In this document: positions 54,067 to 63,012 of the stretch, one piece after another
Layout: the number at the start of each line of letters is the position of its first letter
Position numbering within the stretch: position 1 is the stretch's first letter
NCBI GenBank assembly: GCA_002862095.1
Contig: PHSQ01000002.1
Coordinates: 124,001 to 188,000, forward strand
From: Methylocystis sp. KS32
GTDB lineage: Bacteria > Pseudomonadota > Alphaproteobacteria > Rhizobiales > Beijerinckiaceae
Direction of reading: 5' to 3'
DNA length: 64,000 bases
Made by a program: the position numbers and the translations under genes
The notes under the pieces: generated by a model
The model's database searches: none
What the model was told of the DNA's origin: nothing
The model's input: the letters and a program-made list of their open reading frames with translations, nothing else

Positions 54067-54897
54067 ATGAGCATCAATCGTTTAATCGAGATCATGGCCC
54101 GTCTCCGCACGCCGGGAACCGGCTGCCCTTGGGATTTGGAGCAGAACTTCTCGTCCATAGCGCCCTTCACCATCGAGGAAGCTTACGAAGTCGCCGATGC
54201 GATCGAGCGTGGCGACATGGAGGATCTCAAGGAGGAGTTGGGCGATCTCCTGCTCCAGGTAGCGTTCCATGCCCGAATGGCCCAAGAAGCGGGATTATTT
54301 GGCTTCGACGACGTAGCCCAAACGATCTGCGAAAAGCTGGTGCGAAGACATCCTCACGTCTTCCAGACGAAAGAGTCCCTGACCGCCGAGACCGTGGTCG
54401 CCAAGTGGAGCGACATCAAGGCGCGCGAAAAGGCGGAGCGCGTCGCCCAAAAGACGGTCGATGGCGAGGAAACGGCGGCGGAGAAAGGCACGCTCGATGG
54501 CGTGCCCCTTCCCCTCCCCGCGCTCACTCGCGCCGTAAAGCTGCAACAAAAGGCGGCCAAAGTCGGGTTCGATTGGAAGGATACGCGGCTCGTGCTAGAA
54601 AAGCTGCGCGAGGAGACGGCGGAAGTGGAGGCGGAACTGCCCTTCGAGGCCGGAGCCGCGCCTACAGCCGAACTTACGGAAGAAGTCGGCGACTTGCTTT
54701 TCGTCGTCGCCAATCTCGCGCGACACCTGAAAGTTGACCCCGAGCAGGCGCTTCGCGGCGCGAACGCTAAATTCGAACGGCGATTTCGCCACATCGAAAC
54801 CCGGCTCGCTGCCGAGGGAAAAACGCCCGTGGAGGCGACCCTGGAGGAAATGGAGGCGCTTTGGGTCGAGGCCAAGCAATCCGGGAAGCGCGCGTAA
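54067..54897 (+). CDS. mazG: Nucleoside triphosphate pyrophosphohydrolase MazG
   Basis: 276 residues. PGTGCPWDLEQNFSSIAPFTIEEAYEV at about 16-43 and EELGDLLLQVAFHARMA (about 56-72) form the first MazG domain with the EExxE/ExxD metal motif. The second, weaker domain has EEVGDLLFVVANLARH (about 204-219). Hydrolyses NTPs to NMP and pyrophosphate. In relatives mazG follows hflX on the same strand; here it is on the opposite strand beyond a cytochrome b561 gene. Confidence 0.95.
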   Translation: MSINRLIEIMARLRTPGTGCPWDLEQNFSSIAPFTIEEAYEVADAIERGDMEDLKEELGDLLLQVAFHARMAQEAGLFGFDDVAQTICEKLVRRHPHVFQTKESLTAETVVAKWSDIKAREKAERVAQKTVDGEETAAEKGTLDGVPLPLPALTRAVKLQQKAAKVGFDWKDTRLVLEKLREETAEVEAELPFEAGAAPTAELTEEVGDLLFVVANLARHLKVDPEQALRGANAKFERRFRHIETRLAAEGKTPVEATLEEMEALWVEAKQSGKRA

Positions 54898-54925
54898 ATT
54901 ACTCAATTGAAGAAGAGATCGAGGC

Positions 54926-55480
54926 ATGAACTCAGAGCGGACTTTCGACAGATACAGCGCGACAGCCCAGTTTTTCCATTGGATGTCGGCGCTGCTCGTG
55001 GCCATAGCCTGGACGCTTGGTCAGACCCGCGACGACTTCGCCCGCGGCGAACCTCGCCGCCTGGTGGATTTCGCGCATGTGAGTTCCGGTCAGATCATTC
55101 TGACATTGCTTCTCCTTCGGCTCATTTGGCGCCTTGTCTCGCCACCGCCTCCAAAGCAACTGACGTCAGCGGGCGTCTGGGGCGTTCGCGCCGCGAACCT
55201 GGCTCAGACTCTCCTCTACATATTGCTTTTGGCCGCGCCCGCGGCAGGCGTCATCACGCTGTTCGCCGAAGGCAAGCCGCTGCCGCTCTTTGGCCTCGCC
55301 ACGGTCCCCTCGCCTTGGATCAAGGACAAGGCTCTGGAGCACACCGCCAAGGAAATCCACGAATGGTTGGCGAATGGCCTCATCCTGATCGCCCTCCTGC
55401 ACGCTGGAGCGGCGCTCACCCATCATTTCCGTCTCAAGGACGACACGCTAAGGCGTATGCTGCCAAGGTGGATCGGCTAG
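54926..55480 (+). CDS. Cytochrome b561
   Basis: 184 residues with four predicted helices. The heme His residues are recognisable: AQFFHW (about 13-18), VDFAHVSSGQ (about 47-56), KEIHEWLANG (about 142-151) and LLHAGAALTHHF (about 157-168). This is the bacterial cytochrome b561 family (CybB type), which passes electrons between quinone and periplasmic partners in the inner membrane. Twenty-eight bases after mazG, possibly co-transcribed. Confidence 0.9.
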   Translation: MNSERTFDRYSATAQFFHWMSALLVAIAWTLGQTRDDFARGEPRRLVDFAHVSSGQIILTLLLLRLIWRLVSPPPPKQLTSAGVWGVRAANLAQTLLYILLLAAPAAGVITLFAEGKPLPLFGLATVPSPWIKDKALEHTAKEIHEWLANGLILIALLHAGAALTHHFRLKDDTLRRMLPRWIG

Positions 55481-55483
55481 ATG

Positions 55484-55596
55484 GCGCTTTCCAACCGGAC
55501 GGAATCGTCGGGTCGATTAAGAAATCGCTCCAGATTCAAAAAGCTGGAGCAAAATCTAATCGAAAAAGTCTCTCAACTTTTGCGGATTTTGCTCCA
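55484..55596 (+). repeat. Intergenic palindromic repeat, copy E (full length, diverged)
   Basis: GCGCTTTCCAACCGGACGG, GAAT-type loop, CGTCGGGTCG, the AAGAAATCGCTCCAG and AAAGCTGGAGC arms, and the closing GCGGATTTTGCTCC stem. Hairpin 1 has two mismatches compared with D2. Between the convergent cytochrome b561 and hflX genes. Confidence 0.85.
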
Positions 55597-55624
55597 GGAT
55601 AGGCTCCGAGAAAGCGAAGTGGCT

Positions 55625-57049
55625 CTACCCGGCGATTGTCGCCGCGGGAAAGCGCCTCGCCAATTCGCCGTAGCGCTCGGGAGCGACACGGACCAGCAAT
55701 TTTAGATCGCCTTCCGGCGTCGGCTCCCGCTGTAATATTTCCGCATGGGCGTAAGCCCACGCCAGACCTTCCCCATCGGCCCGGTTGAGCGTCAAAGCCA
55801 GAGTCACTCGCCCGCCCACGAGCAGTTTTTCCACGCGATCGAGCAACGCGTCCAGCCCCTCCCCCGTCAAGGCGGAAACCAGCGCCGGGCGCTCCGCGCC
55901 GGGCTCCCTCCGGGCCGATAGCCGAAGGCTTTCCAGACGCGCTGGCTCGAGCGCGTCAATCTTGTTCCATACATCGATCATCGGCTTGCGGTGCGAGCCC
56001 GTCAGTCCCAATTCCTCCAGAATTTTTTCGACGTCGCGACCCTGCGCTTCCCAGTCCTCGTGCGAAATGTCGCGAACATGCAGAATGACGTCGGCCTGCG
56101 TCACCTCCTCAAGAGTGGCGCGGAAGGCCGAGATCAGCATCGTCGGCAGATCCGAGATGAACCCCACCGTGTCCGAGAGCAGCGCCTTGGCGCCGTGCGG
56201 AAGCTTTATCTGCCTCAGGGTCGGATCTAGGGTCGCGAACAGAAGGTTCTCCGCGAACACGCCGGCGTTGGTCAGGCGATTGAAAAGGGTCGATTTACCC
56301 GCGTTGGTGTAGCCGACCAAAGCGACTAACGGATAGGGAACGTCTCGCCTCACCTTGCGATGCAAGGCCCGGGTGCGCTTGACCTTATCAAGCTCATGCT
56401 CGATCCGGCGCATCCGTTCCTCGATCAAGCGCCGGTCGGTCTCGATCTGGGTCTCGCCAGGGCCGCCGAGAAAGCCGAAGCCGCCGCGCTGACGCTCAAG
56501 GTGGGTCCAACTCCGCACCAGTCGCGACTTTTGATATTCGAGATGCGCGAGTTCGACCTGCAAGGCGCCTTCCCGGGTGCGCGCGCGCCGACCGAAAATC
56601 TCCAAAATCAAGCCGGTCCGGTCGATGACCTTGGTGTCCCAGGCCTTCTCCAGATTGCGTTGCTGGACTGGAGAAAGCGGGCAGTCCATCGTGACAAGCC
56701 CGATTTCCTCCGCCTTCACGATCTCCGCGATTTCCTCGACCTTGCCTTTGCCCATGAAGGTCGCCGGACGAACCTCGTTGAGGCTGACGAGAATCTGTCC
56801 GCGAATATCCAGGTCTATGGCGAGAGCAAGGCCCGCCGCCTCCGCCAGTCTGGCGTTAGGATCGCGAACATAGACTTCCTGTGTCGGGCGAGTGGAATAA
56901 GGGCCAATCACTAACGCTTTGGTCCGGGAACTTTGGTTTTTTCCGGAAGCCTTTGATCGAACTATTTTTTCTATGCTCACCCCTTCCCAGGCCTTTCCTT
57001 TGTCGCTGGCGCGCCCGTCGCGAATGGCACGGCTATGCGCCGAAGACAC
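55625..57049 (-). CDS. hflX: Ribosome-splitting GTPase HflX
   Basis: 474 residues. GTPase motifs G1 GYTNAGKS (about 251-258), G3 DTVGF (about 297-301) and G4 NKID (about 368-371), with the HflX-specific N-terminal domain ending in GGFGFLGGPGETQIETDRR (about 201-219). HflX splits stalled ribosomes. The start is a GTG without a clear binding site and may lie further in, so the first 25 residues are uncertain. Thirty-three bases from hfq on the same strand. Confidence 0.93.
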   Translation of the reverse strand: MSSAHSRAIRDGRASDKGKAWEGVSIEKIVRSKASGKNQSSRTKALVIGPYSTRPTQEVYVRDPNARLAEAAGLALAIDLDIRGQILVSLNEVRPATFMGKGKVEEIAEIVKAEEIGLVTMDCPLSPVQQRNLEKAWDTKVIDRTGLILEIFGRRARTREGALQVELAHLEYQKSRLVRSWTHLERQRGGFGFLGGPGETQIETDRRLIEERMRRIEHELDKVKRTRALHRKVRRDVPYPLVALVGYTNAGKSTLFNRLTNAGVFAENLLFATLDPTLRQIKLPHGAKALLSDTVGFISDLPTMLISAFRATLEEVTQADVILHVRDISHEDWEAQGRDVEKILEELGLTGSHRKPMIDVWNKIDALEPARLESLRLSARREPGAERPALVSALTGEGLDALLDRVEKLLVGGRVTLALTLNRADGEGLAWAYAHAEILQREPTPEGDLKLLVRVAPERYGELARRFPAATIAG

Positions 57050-57082
57050 ATAACATAGGGTTGGGAACCTCGGGTTGAAGGC

Positions 57083-57382
57083 TCAACGCTTTTCCACCGC
57101 GGCCTCGCCCTCTTCCCCCCCCGGCTCGAACATATGGATCGGATGAGCTGGCATTATGGTGGAGATCGCATGTTTATAGACGAGTTGGGAGTGCCCATCG
57201 CGCCGAAGCAGAAGGCAGAAATTGTCGAACCAGGTGACAATTCCCTGAAGTTTAACGCCGTTGACCAGGAAGATTGTGAGAGGAACTTTGTTTTTTCTTA
57301 CGAAATTCAGAAAAGTGTCCTGCAGGTTCTGCGCGCGCTCCGACATCGGCTGTCCCGTTCTTCTTTGTTGAGCGGCGACCAT
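57083..57382 (-). CDS. hfq: RNA-binding protein Hfq
   Basis: 99 residues from the Met at 57382; the internal Met at 57346 gives the 87-residue standard form [14 protein letters not shown] and may be the true start. The Sm fold covers [25 protein letters not shown] and the Sm2 motif [10 protein letters not shown]. Hfq is a hexameric sRNA chaperone. The open frame extends further upstream to 57541, but that part is an Arg-rich tail with no sign of being translated. Lies between ntrX and hflX as in other Rhizobiales. Confidence 0.95.
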   Translation of the reverse strand: MVAAQQRRTGQPMSERAQNLQDTFLNFVRKNKVPLTIFLVNGVKLQGIVTWFDNFCLLLRRDGHSQLVYKHAISTIMPAHPIHMFEPGGEEGEAAVEKR

Positions 57383-57467
57383 TCGCCCGCCGCCTCGAGT
57401 TCGTTGCCTCGATTCTAAGTCATGTTTTTCTATTAGAGCGCGAGCGCCGTCCCGGCGCAAGGCGGTC

Positions 57468-57495
57468 GTCGAGCTTTCTTGCCGAAAGGCTCGAC
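57468..57495. other. Hairpin between hfq and ntrX
   Basis: GTCGAGC (57468-57474) and GCTCGAC (57489-57495), 14 bases apart, in the 181-base gap. A 7-bp stem, without a T run on either strand. Possibly a leader or pausing hairpin of hfq. No consensus promoter stands out. Confidence 0.4.
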
Positions 57496-57563
57496 GTCGC
57501 TCGCCGCTTGACGGGGCGATACGCCGGGGAATTTGGCGCATCAGCCCTCCCGCGCAGCGGGAT

Positions 57564-58928
57564 TTACTCTATGGAAAGCGACTTGAGCTTTCTGTGCAGC
57601 GCGGAGCGCTCCATTCCAATGAATTCTGCGGTTCGAGAAATATTTCCCGAAAAGCGGTTGAGCTGCGCGATCAAATATTCGCGCTCGAACACTTCTCGCG
57701 CCTCGCGCAGCGGCAGGCTCATCAGTTTTTCCCCCCGCACGCCCGCCGGGGTGGAGGGCACGAGTTCTCCCACATCGGGCGGCAGCATTTCGGCGGTGAT
57801 CTCCGTCGTCGAATCGCCGAAATTAAGAATCATGAGCCGTTCGACATTATTGCGCAACTGGCGGATATTGCCTGGCCAGTCATGCAGTTGCAGAACGGCG
57901 AGCGCATCCTCGCTGATCCGCCGACGCGGCATGCCCGACGCCGCCGACATGCTTTCCATGAAATATTCGATCAACTCCGGAATATCCTCGCGTCTCTCGG
58001 CCAAGGAAGGAACGCGAAGCGGTACGACGGCCAGTCGGTGAAAAAGATCCTCGCGCAGCGTTCCTTCCTCCATCGCGAAGCCTAGATCCCGCGCGGAAGA
58101 GGAGATGATGCGCACATCGACCTCGACCCGCTGCATTCCGCCCACGCGCTGGAAACTCTGATCGACAAGCACGCGCAGAAATTTGGCCTGCGTATCCTTG
58201 GGCATGTCGGCGATTTCATCGAGAAAGAGCGTGCCGCCATGAGCCTCCTCGAGCGCCCCGGTCTTCTGCACGCCATTTGGCCCCTCCAGGCCGAAAAGCT
58301 CCATCTCCATGTTTTCCGGAGTGATCGTCGCGGCGTTTATGACAACGAAAGGCGCGCCCGCGCGCACTGAAGCCTCGTGAATGCAGCGCGCGGCCAGTTC
58401 CTTGCCGACGCCGGGAGAGCCGGTGATGAACACCCGCGAATTGACCGGGGCGACCTTCGCGATCGTTTGCTGCAATTGGTGGGCGGCGAGCGAACTGCCG
58501 ACGATACGGTCCTGCGCGCCCGCGCGCTGACGTAGAGCCGAAAGTTCTCTGCGCAGTTGAAAAGCCTCCAGAGCGCGTTCGGCCACCAAAATCAGCCGGT
58601 CCGCCTTAAATGGCTTCTCGATAAAGTCGTAAGCGCCCATGCGGATAGCGGTCACCGCTGTCTCGATGTTGCCGTGACCCGAAATCATCACCACCGGCAG
58701 ACTGGCGTGCTGTTTCTGGATCGCCTCGAGCACCTGGAGACCGTCAAGGCGCGAGCCCTGAAGCCAAATGTCGAGAAAGACCAGATGCGGGCGGCGGGCG
58801 GCGATGGCGACGAGAGCTTCGTCGGCATCCTTCGCCGTGCGGGCGCCGTGGCCCTCGTCGCTCAAAATGCCGGCCACAAGCTCCCTGATGTCTTCTTCGT
58901 CGTCGACGATAAGAATATCGCTCGCCAT
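57564..58928 (-). CDS. ntrX: Nitrogen-related response regulator NtrX
   Basis: 454 residues. Receiver domain with phospho-acceptor D53 in [13 protein letters not shown]+ domain with Walker A GSPGVGKE (170-177) and Walker [10 protein letters not shown] (about 233-241). Where sigma-54 activators carry GAFTGA, this protein has [16 protein letters not shown], so it probably does not activate sigma-54 directly; this is typical of alphaproteobacterial NtrX. A C-terminal Fis-type helix-turn-helix ([20 protein letters not shown]) binds DNA. Partner of NtrY; its ATG overlaps the NtrY stop (TAATG). Confidence 0.96.
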   Translation of the reverse strand: MASDILIVDDEEDIRELVAGILSDEGHGARTAKDADEALVAIAARRPHLVFLDIWLQGSRLDGLQVLEAIQKQHASLPVVMISGHGNIETAVTAIRMGAYDFIEKPFKADRLILVAERALEAFQLRRELSALRQRAGAQDRIVGSSLAAHQLQQTIAKVAPVNSRVFITGSPGVGKELAARCIHEASVRAGAPFVVINAATITPENMEMELFGLEGPNGVQKTGALEEAHGGTLFLDEIADMPKDTQAKFLRVLVDQSFQRVGGMQRVEVDVRIISSSARDLGFAMEEGTLREDLFHRLAVVPLRVPSLAERREDIPELIEYFMESMSAASGMPRRRISEDALAVLQLHDWPGNIRQLRNNVERLMILNFGDSTTEITAEMLPPDVGELVPSTPAGVRGEKLMSLPLREAREVFEREYLIAQLNRFSGNISRTAEFIGMERSALHRKLKSLSIE

Positions 58929-61198
58929 TACGCCCCACTCTTTTCGCTCTCGACCGCCGTCGCTTCGCTGGGCGCGACGACGTCCCGCCCTGCCGGTTTA
59001 GCCACTGCGGGCACCATCAGCCGCACGCAAGCGCCCCTGCCATTCGGCGCATCCAGCAACTCCAGCCTTCCCCCGTGATCCTCAATGATTTTGGCGACAA
59101 TCGGCAAACCAAGCCCAGTCCCTTCCGCCCGAGTCGTCATATAGGGCTCGAGCAGCCGTTGCCGGTTCGCCGCGGGAAAACCCTTGCCATTGTCTATAAC
59201 GTCAAGCTCCACCATGTTCTCATGCAGACGCAATGAAATACGCACCAGCCCTTTTTCGATCTGCTCACCCTTTTCTTGCTGCTTTTCATGCTGGGCGGCT
59301 ATGCCTTCGATCGCATTCTTAACGATGTTCTGGAGCGCCTGCGACATAAGCCGACGATCGAACATCGCATAAAGGCCCGACTTCGGCAGGTCTTCCGCGA
59401 TGTCCACGTCGGAGTTGCCGACGCGCATCAAGAATCCAACCTGTCGAACGCATTCGCAAAGATCGTCCGGCACGAGACGCGCCTTCGGCATCCGCGCGAA
59501 GGAGGAGAATTCGTCGACCATTCGCTTGATGTCGTCGACCTGACGCACGATCGTGTCGGTGCATTGATCGAAAATATCGCGGTCCTGGACAATGAGCCTG
59601 CCGTATTTACGCTTGAGCCGCTCGGCCGACAATTGAATCGGAGTCAGGGGATTCTTGATTTCATGGGCGATGCGCCGGGCGACGTCCGCCCAGGCCGAAC
59701 TACGCTGCGCCGCCACGAGATCGGTGATGTCGTCCAGCGTGACGACGAAATTGAGTTGTTCCTCGACGCTCCGCGCCGACGTTACCCTAACATTATAGGT
59801 TCGTTCGCTAACGCCGCGTTTGATCGTGAGTTGGCTTTGAATGGCGCGCGGAAACACCTCGGTCGCGTCTTTCAAAAGGGGGATGATTTCCGGCATCGCC
59901 TCATGGGCTCGAGCGCCGACCCCGGCGCCGCGCAAAAGTTCTTCCGCCGAGCGATTGACGACGTTGATCGTTCCCTGGGAGTCGACGCCCAGAACGGCGG
60001 CGGGAACGCCCGCCAGCACCGCCTCGGTGAATTCGCGGCGTTCGTCGTTGATGCGATTGGCCTCCAGCAGCCTGCTCTGCTGGAGATTCAGCTCCGTGGT
60101 CATTTTGTTGAAGACGTCGCCGAGGCGCGCCATTTCGCCATGAGAGCGGTCGACGTCGACCTGCACGTTCAGATTGCCCGCCGAGACCTGATCGGTCGCG
60201 GCGATCAGGGTGCGGATAGGAGCGACGAGGCGATTTGCGAAATCGAGACCGACCCAGACCGACGCAAGCAGCATCATTGTGGTTAGCAGCGCGTACATCG
60301 TCACGAAGGCCCGTTTGACCCGCACGCCGAAGGCCTCGAACGCATCGTAATTATTGATCAGGATCTCGGCCTGCTGCGGAAACTCCACCGCGAAAGGGTC
60401 GATCGCGCGCGTAACATAGAGAAAGGTGTCGGGAAAGGAATTCAGGGCTCGGATCGCGACGAAGGTCTTGTCGTCGTCGATCAAGAGGCATAGTCGCTCG
60501 CCTTTTCTGGCGTTGTCGAATTCGGTTTGCGGTGGGGCGATGATGATCGCCGAGGCGGCCCCGGAGATGTCGACGCGATCGAGAATTTCGCCAGTTGGCT
60601 TGAGCAACGCGGCCGCCGAAAAGCCGAGGAACCGCGCCCTCTTTGCGAAATACTGGTGAAATCTCACCCGGTCGACAATGAAGAGGCCGCTGGCGTCGTC
60701 GAGGTCGGACGCCGTGAGTTGCGCCTCTTGCAGCAACGCGCCGCATTGCGTCTCGCGAAAGACTCTCGCCGCTTCGGCCGTATTGTGCACGAACCCTTTG
60801 AGATTGGCCATGATGGCCGGGTTCAGCGCGCGATCGAGGCTCACAGAGCCAACGACAGCCAGCACCAGCGCCGGCACCAGCGCGACCACGGAAAAAAAAC
60901 CGACAGTCCGCATGTGCAGCCGCGCGGCGGCCTCGCCCGCCCGCCACGCCTTGAATAGCGTCCAGGACTGGCTGAACACCATCGCGGCAAGGACGACGAG
61001 CGCGGCGCCGTCGACAATGTAAAGGGCCAAAAGAGTATCGGCGGTCGGCGCGAGCGGGCCGAACTCGGCCATCACGAGGAATGTCGCTAGCGCGCAGGCG
61101 ACCGCGACGACGACGACAATCGGCCCGAGCCACGGCCGGAGGGACCGTTTCTTGCGCGTCGGCGGAGCGCCGCTCGACTGTTCTCCTGCGCTGGACAT
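58928..61198 (-). CDS. ntrY: Nitrogen/redox sensor histidine kinase NtrY
   Basis: 756 residues. N-terminal helices (about 24-44, 56-76, 98-119) and one at 298-318 enclose a periplasmic sensor region (about 125-295). HAMP (about 320-375), PAS (about 385-480), then the dimerisation domain with phospho-acceptor His at about 512 in [15 protein letters not shown], and the ATPase domain with the N box NIVKNAIEGI and the G boxes DNGKGFP and GTGLGLPI. Phosphorylates NtrX. The upstream 214 bases hold a hairpin and a repeat that split it from ntrC. Confidence 0.96.
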   Translation of the reverse strand: MSSAGEQSSGAPPTRKKRSLRPWLGPIVVVVAVACALATFLVMAEFGPLAPTADTLLALYIVDGAALVVLAAMVFSQSWTLFKAWRAGEAAARLHMRTVGFFSVVALVPALVLAVVGSVSLDRALNPAIMANLKGFVHNTAEAARVFRETQCGALLQEAQLTASDLDDASGLFIVDRVRFHQYFAKRARFLGFSAAALLKPTGEILDRVDISGAASAIIIAPPQTEFDNARKGERLCLLIDDDKTFVAIRALNSFPDTFLYVTRAIDPFAVEFPQQAEILINNYDAFEAFGVRVKRAFVTMYALLTTMMLLASVWVGLDFANRLVAPIRTLIAATDQVSAGNLNVQVDVDRSHGEMARLGDVFNKMTTELNLQQSRLLEANRINDERREFTEAVLAGVPAAVLGVDSQGTINVVNRSAEELLRGAGVGARAHEAMPEIIPLLKDATEVFPRAIQSQLTIKRGVSERTYNVRVTSARSVEEQLNFVVTLDDITDLVAAQRSSAWADVARRIAHEIKNPLTPIQLSAERLKRKYGRLIVQDRDIFDQCTDTIVRQVDDIKRMVDEFSSFARMPKARLVPDDLCECVRQVGFLMRVGNSDVDIAEDLPKSGLYAMFDRRLMSQALQNIVKNAIEGIAAQHEKQQEKGEQIEKGLVRISLRLHENMVELDVIDNGKGFPAANRQRLLEPYMTTRAEGTGLGLPIVAKIIEDHGGRLELLDAPNGRGACVRLMVPAVAKPAGRDVVAPSEATAVESEKSGA

Positions 61199-61259
61199 AA
61201 GCTTCTATAAGCCCGACGCCCACTGCCCGCAATCGCGCCGCGCCCCTGAACCGGGACGC

Positions 61260-61279
61260 GAACGCCCGTTCGGGCGTTC
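61260..61279. terminator. Strong hairpin between ntrC and ntrY
   Basis: GAACGCCCG-TT-CGGGCGTTC, a perfect 9-bp stem with a 2-base loop. No T run follows on the minus strand, so its ability to terminate is uncertain; it could instead pause transcription or protect mRNA ends between ntrBC and ntrYX. Confidence 0.5.
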
Positions 61280-61283
61280 ATCA

Positions 61284-61397
61284 AGCGCTTTCCGACCGGA
61301 CGGAATCGTCTGGTAGATTAAGAAATCGCTCCAGATTCAAAAAGCTGGAGCAAAATATAATCGAAAAAGTCTATCAACTCTTTCGGATTTTGCTCTA
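61284..61397 (+). repeat. Intergenic palindromic repeat, copy F (full length)
   Basis: AAGCGCTTTCCGACCGGACG, GAAT, CGTCTGGTAG, the AAATCGCTCCAG and AAAGCTGGAGC arms, and CTTTCGGATTTTGCTCT at the end. Lies inside the ntr operon between ntrC and ntrY. Confidence 0.88.
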
Positions 61398-61412
61398 AGC
61401 CGTGGCGCGATC

Positions 61413-62909
61413 CTATCTCGGGGAGCGCATCAGCCTTATGTCGAGATCATTGACCTTTTTCCTCAACGTGTTGCGGTTGAGGCCCAGAAGCTCCGCCGCC
61501 TTGATCTGATTGCCGCGCGTCGCCGCCAGTGCGGCCGATAGGAGCGGAATTTCGATTTCCCGGATGATGCGATGATAGAGACCGGGCGGCGGCAATTGAT
61601 CGCCGCAATCGCGAAACAGCTTCGCCAAATGTTGCTCGACGGACCCCGAAAGGGTCAGACCGTTTTCGAGTTCGCGGCTTTGTTCCGACGCCTGTCCCTG
61701 AGCATTGGCAACGCCCGCGAACAGCATGCGCTCGGAGCCCCGAGGACCGCTGTCTTGTTCGAGTTCGCTCTCGATCAGCTGCTCGGTGACGACCTCTTGA
61801 GGATGAAGAGCCGCGAGGCGGCGGATCAGATTTTCCAGCTCCCGAATATTGCCCGGCCAGCGATAGCGCTTCATGCGGTCGAGCGCCGCCTGCTCGATAT
61901 ATTTCTGCGGCAGCCCCTCGCTGACCGCGACCTTGAAAAAATGATTGACGAGGTCTGGAATATCCTCGGCCCGTTCGCGTAGCGGCGGCAAACGCAGCGG
62001 CACGACATTGAGCCGGAAATAAAGATCTTCCCGGAACAAGCCCTGGGCGATCAGCGTGCGCAAATCCTTGTTGGTCGCGGCGACGATGCGCACATTGGTC
62101 TTGATTGGCGTGCGACCGCCGACCGTCGTGTATTCGCCCTGCTGCAACACCCGCAAGAGGCGTGTCTGGGCTTCCATCGGCATGTCGCCGATTTCATCCA
62201 AGAATAGCGTGCCGCCCTCGGCTTGCTCGAACCGGCCGGCGGAACGCTGGGCGGCCCCGGTGAAAGCGCCCTTCTCATGACCGAAGAGTTCGCTCTCGAT
62301 CAGATCGCGAGGGATCGCGGCCATATTGATGGCGACGAAGGGGCCTTTCTTGCGCTTGCCATAATCGTGCAGCGCTCTCGCGACCAACTCCTTGCCGGTC
62401 CCCGACTCGCCGTTGATTAAAACCGTGAGATCGGTCTGCATGAGGCGGGCCAGCGACCGATAGATTTCCTGCATCGCGGCAGACCGCCCCACCAGCGGCA
62501 TTCCTTCCATTTCCTCGGGCGGCGGGCCGTCGGCGCTCTTGCGCGGTTCCGACATGGCGCGACCGACTATCCCCACTAACTCCTTGAGATCGAAAGGCTT
62601 TGGCAAATAATCATAGGCCCCGCGCTCGGAGGCGCGGATCGCCGTCATGAAGGTGTTCTGCGCGCTCATGACGATGATGGGCAGCTCGGGCCTCAATTTC
62701 TTGATGCGCGGCAGCAGCTCGAACGCGTTCTCGTCCGGCATCACGACATCGGTGACGACAAGATCGCCCTCGCCCGACTGCACCCAACGCCAAAGCGTCG
62801 CCGCGACGCCGGTCGTGCGCACCTCATATCCCGCGCGCGAAAGCGCCTGCGCCACGACAGTACGAATTGCGGCGTCGTCGTCGGCCACCAAAATTTCGCC
62901 TCGAGTCAT
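61413..62909 (-). CDS. ntrC: Nitrogen regulator NtrC (NR(I))
   Basis: 498 residues from [12 protein letters not shown], chosen for GGAGG eight bases upstream; an in-frame ATG at 62942 is not supported. Receiver domain with D54 ([10 protein letters not shown]), AAA+ sigma-54 domain with Walker A GESGTGKE (167-174) and GAFTGA (214-219), then a Fis-type HTH ([22 protein letters not shown]). Phosphorylated by NtrB, it activates sigma-54 promoters of nitrogen-assimilation genes. Confidence 0.97.
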   Translation of the reverse strand: MTRGEILVADDDAAIRTVVAQALSRAGYEVRTTGVAATLWRWVQSGEGDLVVTDVVMPDENAFELLPRIKKLRPELPIIVMSAQNTFMTAIRASERGAYDYLPKPFDLKELVGIVGRAMSEPRKSADGPPPEEMEGMPLVGRSAAMQEIYRSLARLMQTDLTVLINGESGTGKELVARALHDYGKRKKGPFVAINMAAIPRDLIESELFGHEKGAFTGAAQRSAGRFEQAEGGTLFLDEIGDMPMEAQTRLLRVLQQGEYTTVGGRTPIKTNVRIVAATNKDLRTLIAQGLFREDLYFRLNVVPLRLPPLRERAEDIPDLVNHFFKVAVSEGLPQKYIEQAALDRMKRYRWPGNIRELENLIRRLAALHPQEVVTEQLIESELEQDSGPRGSERMLFAGVANAQGQASEQSRELENGLTLSGSVEQHLAKLFRDCGDQLPPPGLYHRIIREIEIPLLSAALAATRGNQIKAAELLGLNRNTLRKKVNDLDIRLMRSPR

Positions 62910-62968
62910 TGGCGTCGCCTCCAACCTTCCGCGCTCATGCACTGTTTAAGAAAACTCTCCGATAATAT

Positions 62969-62985
62969 TCTCAATGTCATTGAGA
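62969..62985. promoter_or_regulatory. Palindrome in the ntrB-ntrC gap
   Basis: TCTCAATG-T-CATTGAGA: 8-bp perfect arms around one central base, in the 103-base gap between ntrB and ntrC. It does not match the NtrC site TGCACC-N5-GGTGCA. It could be a protein-binding site or an RNA processing hairpin that adjusts ntrC relative to ntrB. Confidence 0.5.
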
Positions 62986-63012
62986 TCACATGGCTTTCCG
63001 TATATCCCGCCA

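Noticed and set aside
57383-57541. N-terminal extension of Hfq
   Set aside because: Arg-rich, unlike any Hfq, and no start signal; treated as non-coding upstream sequence.
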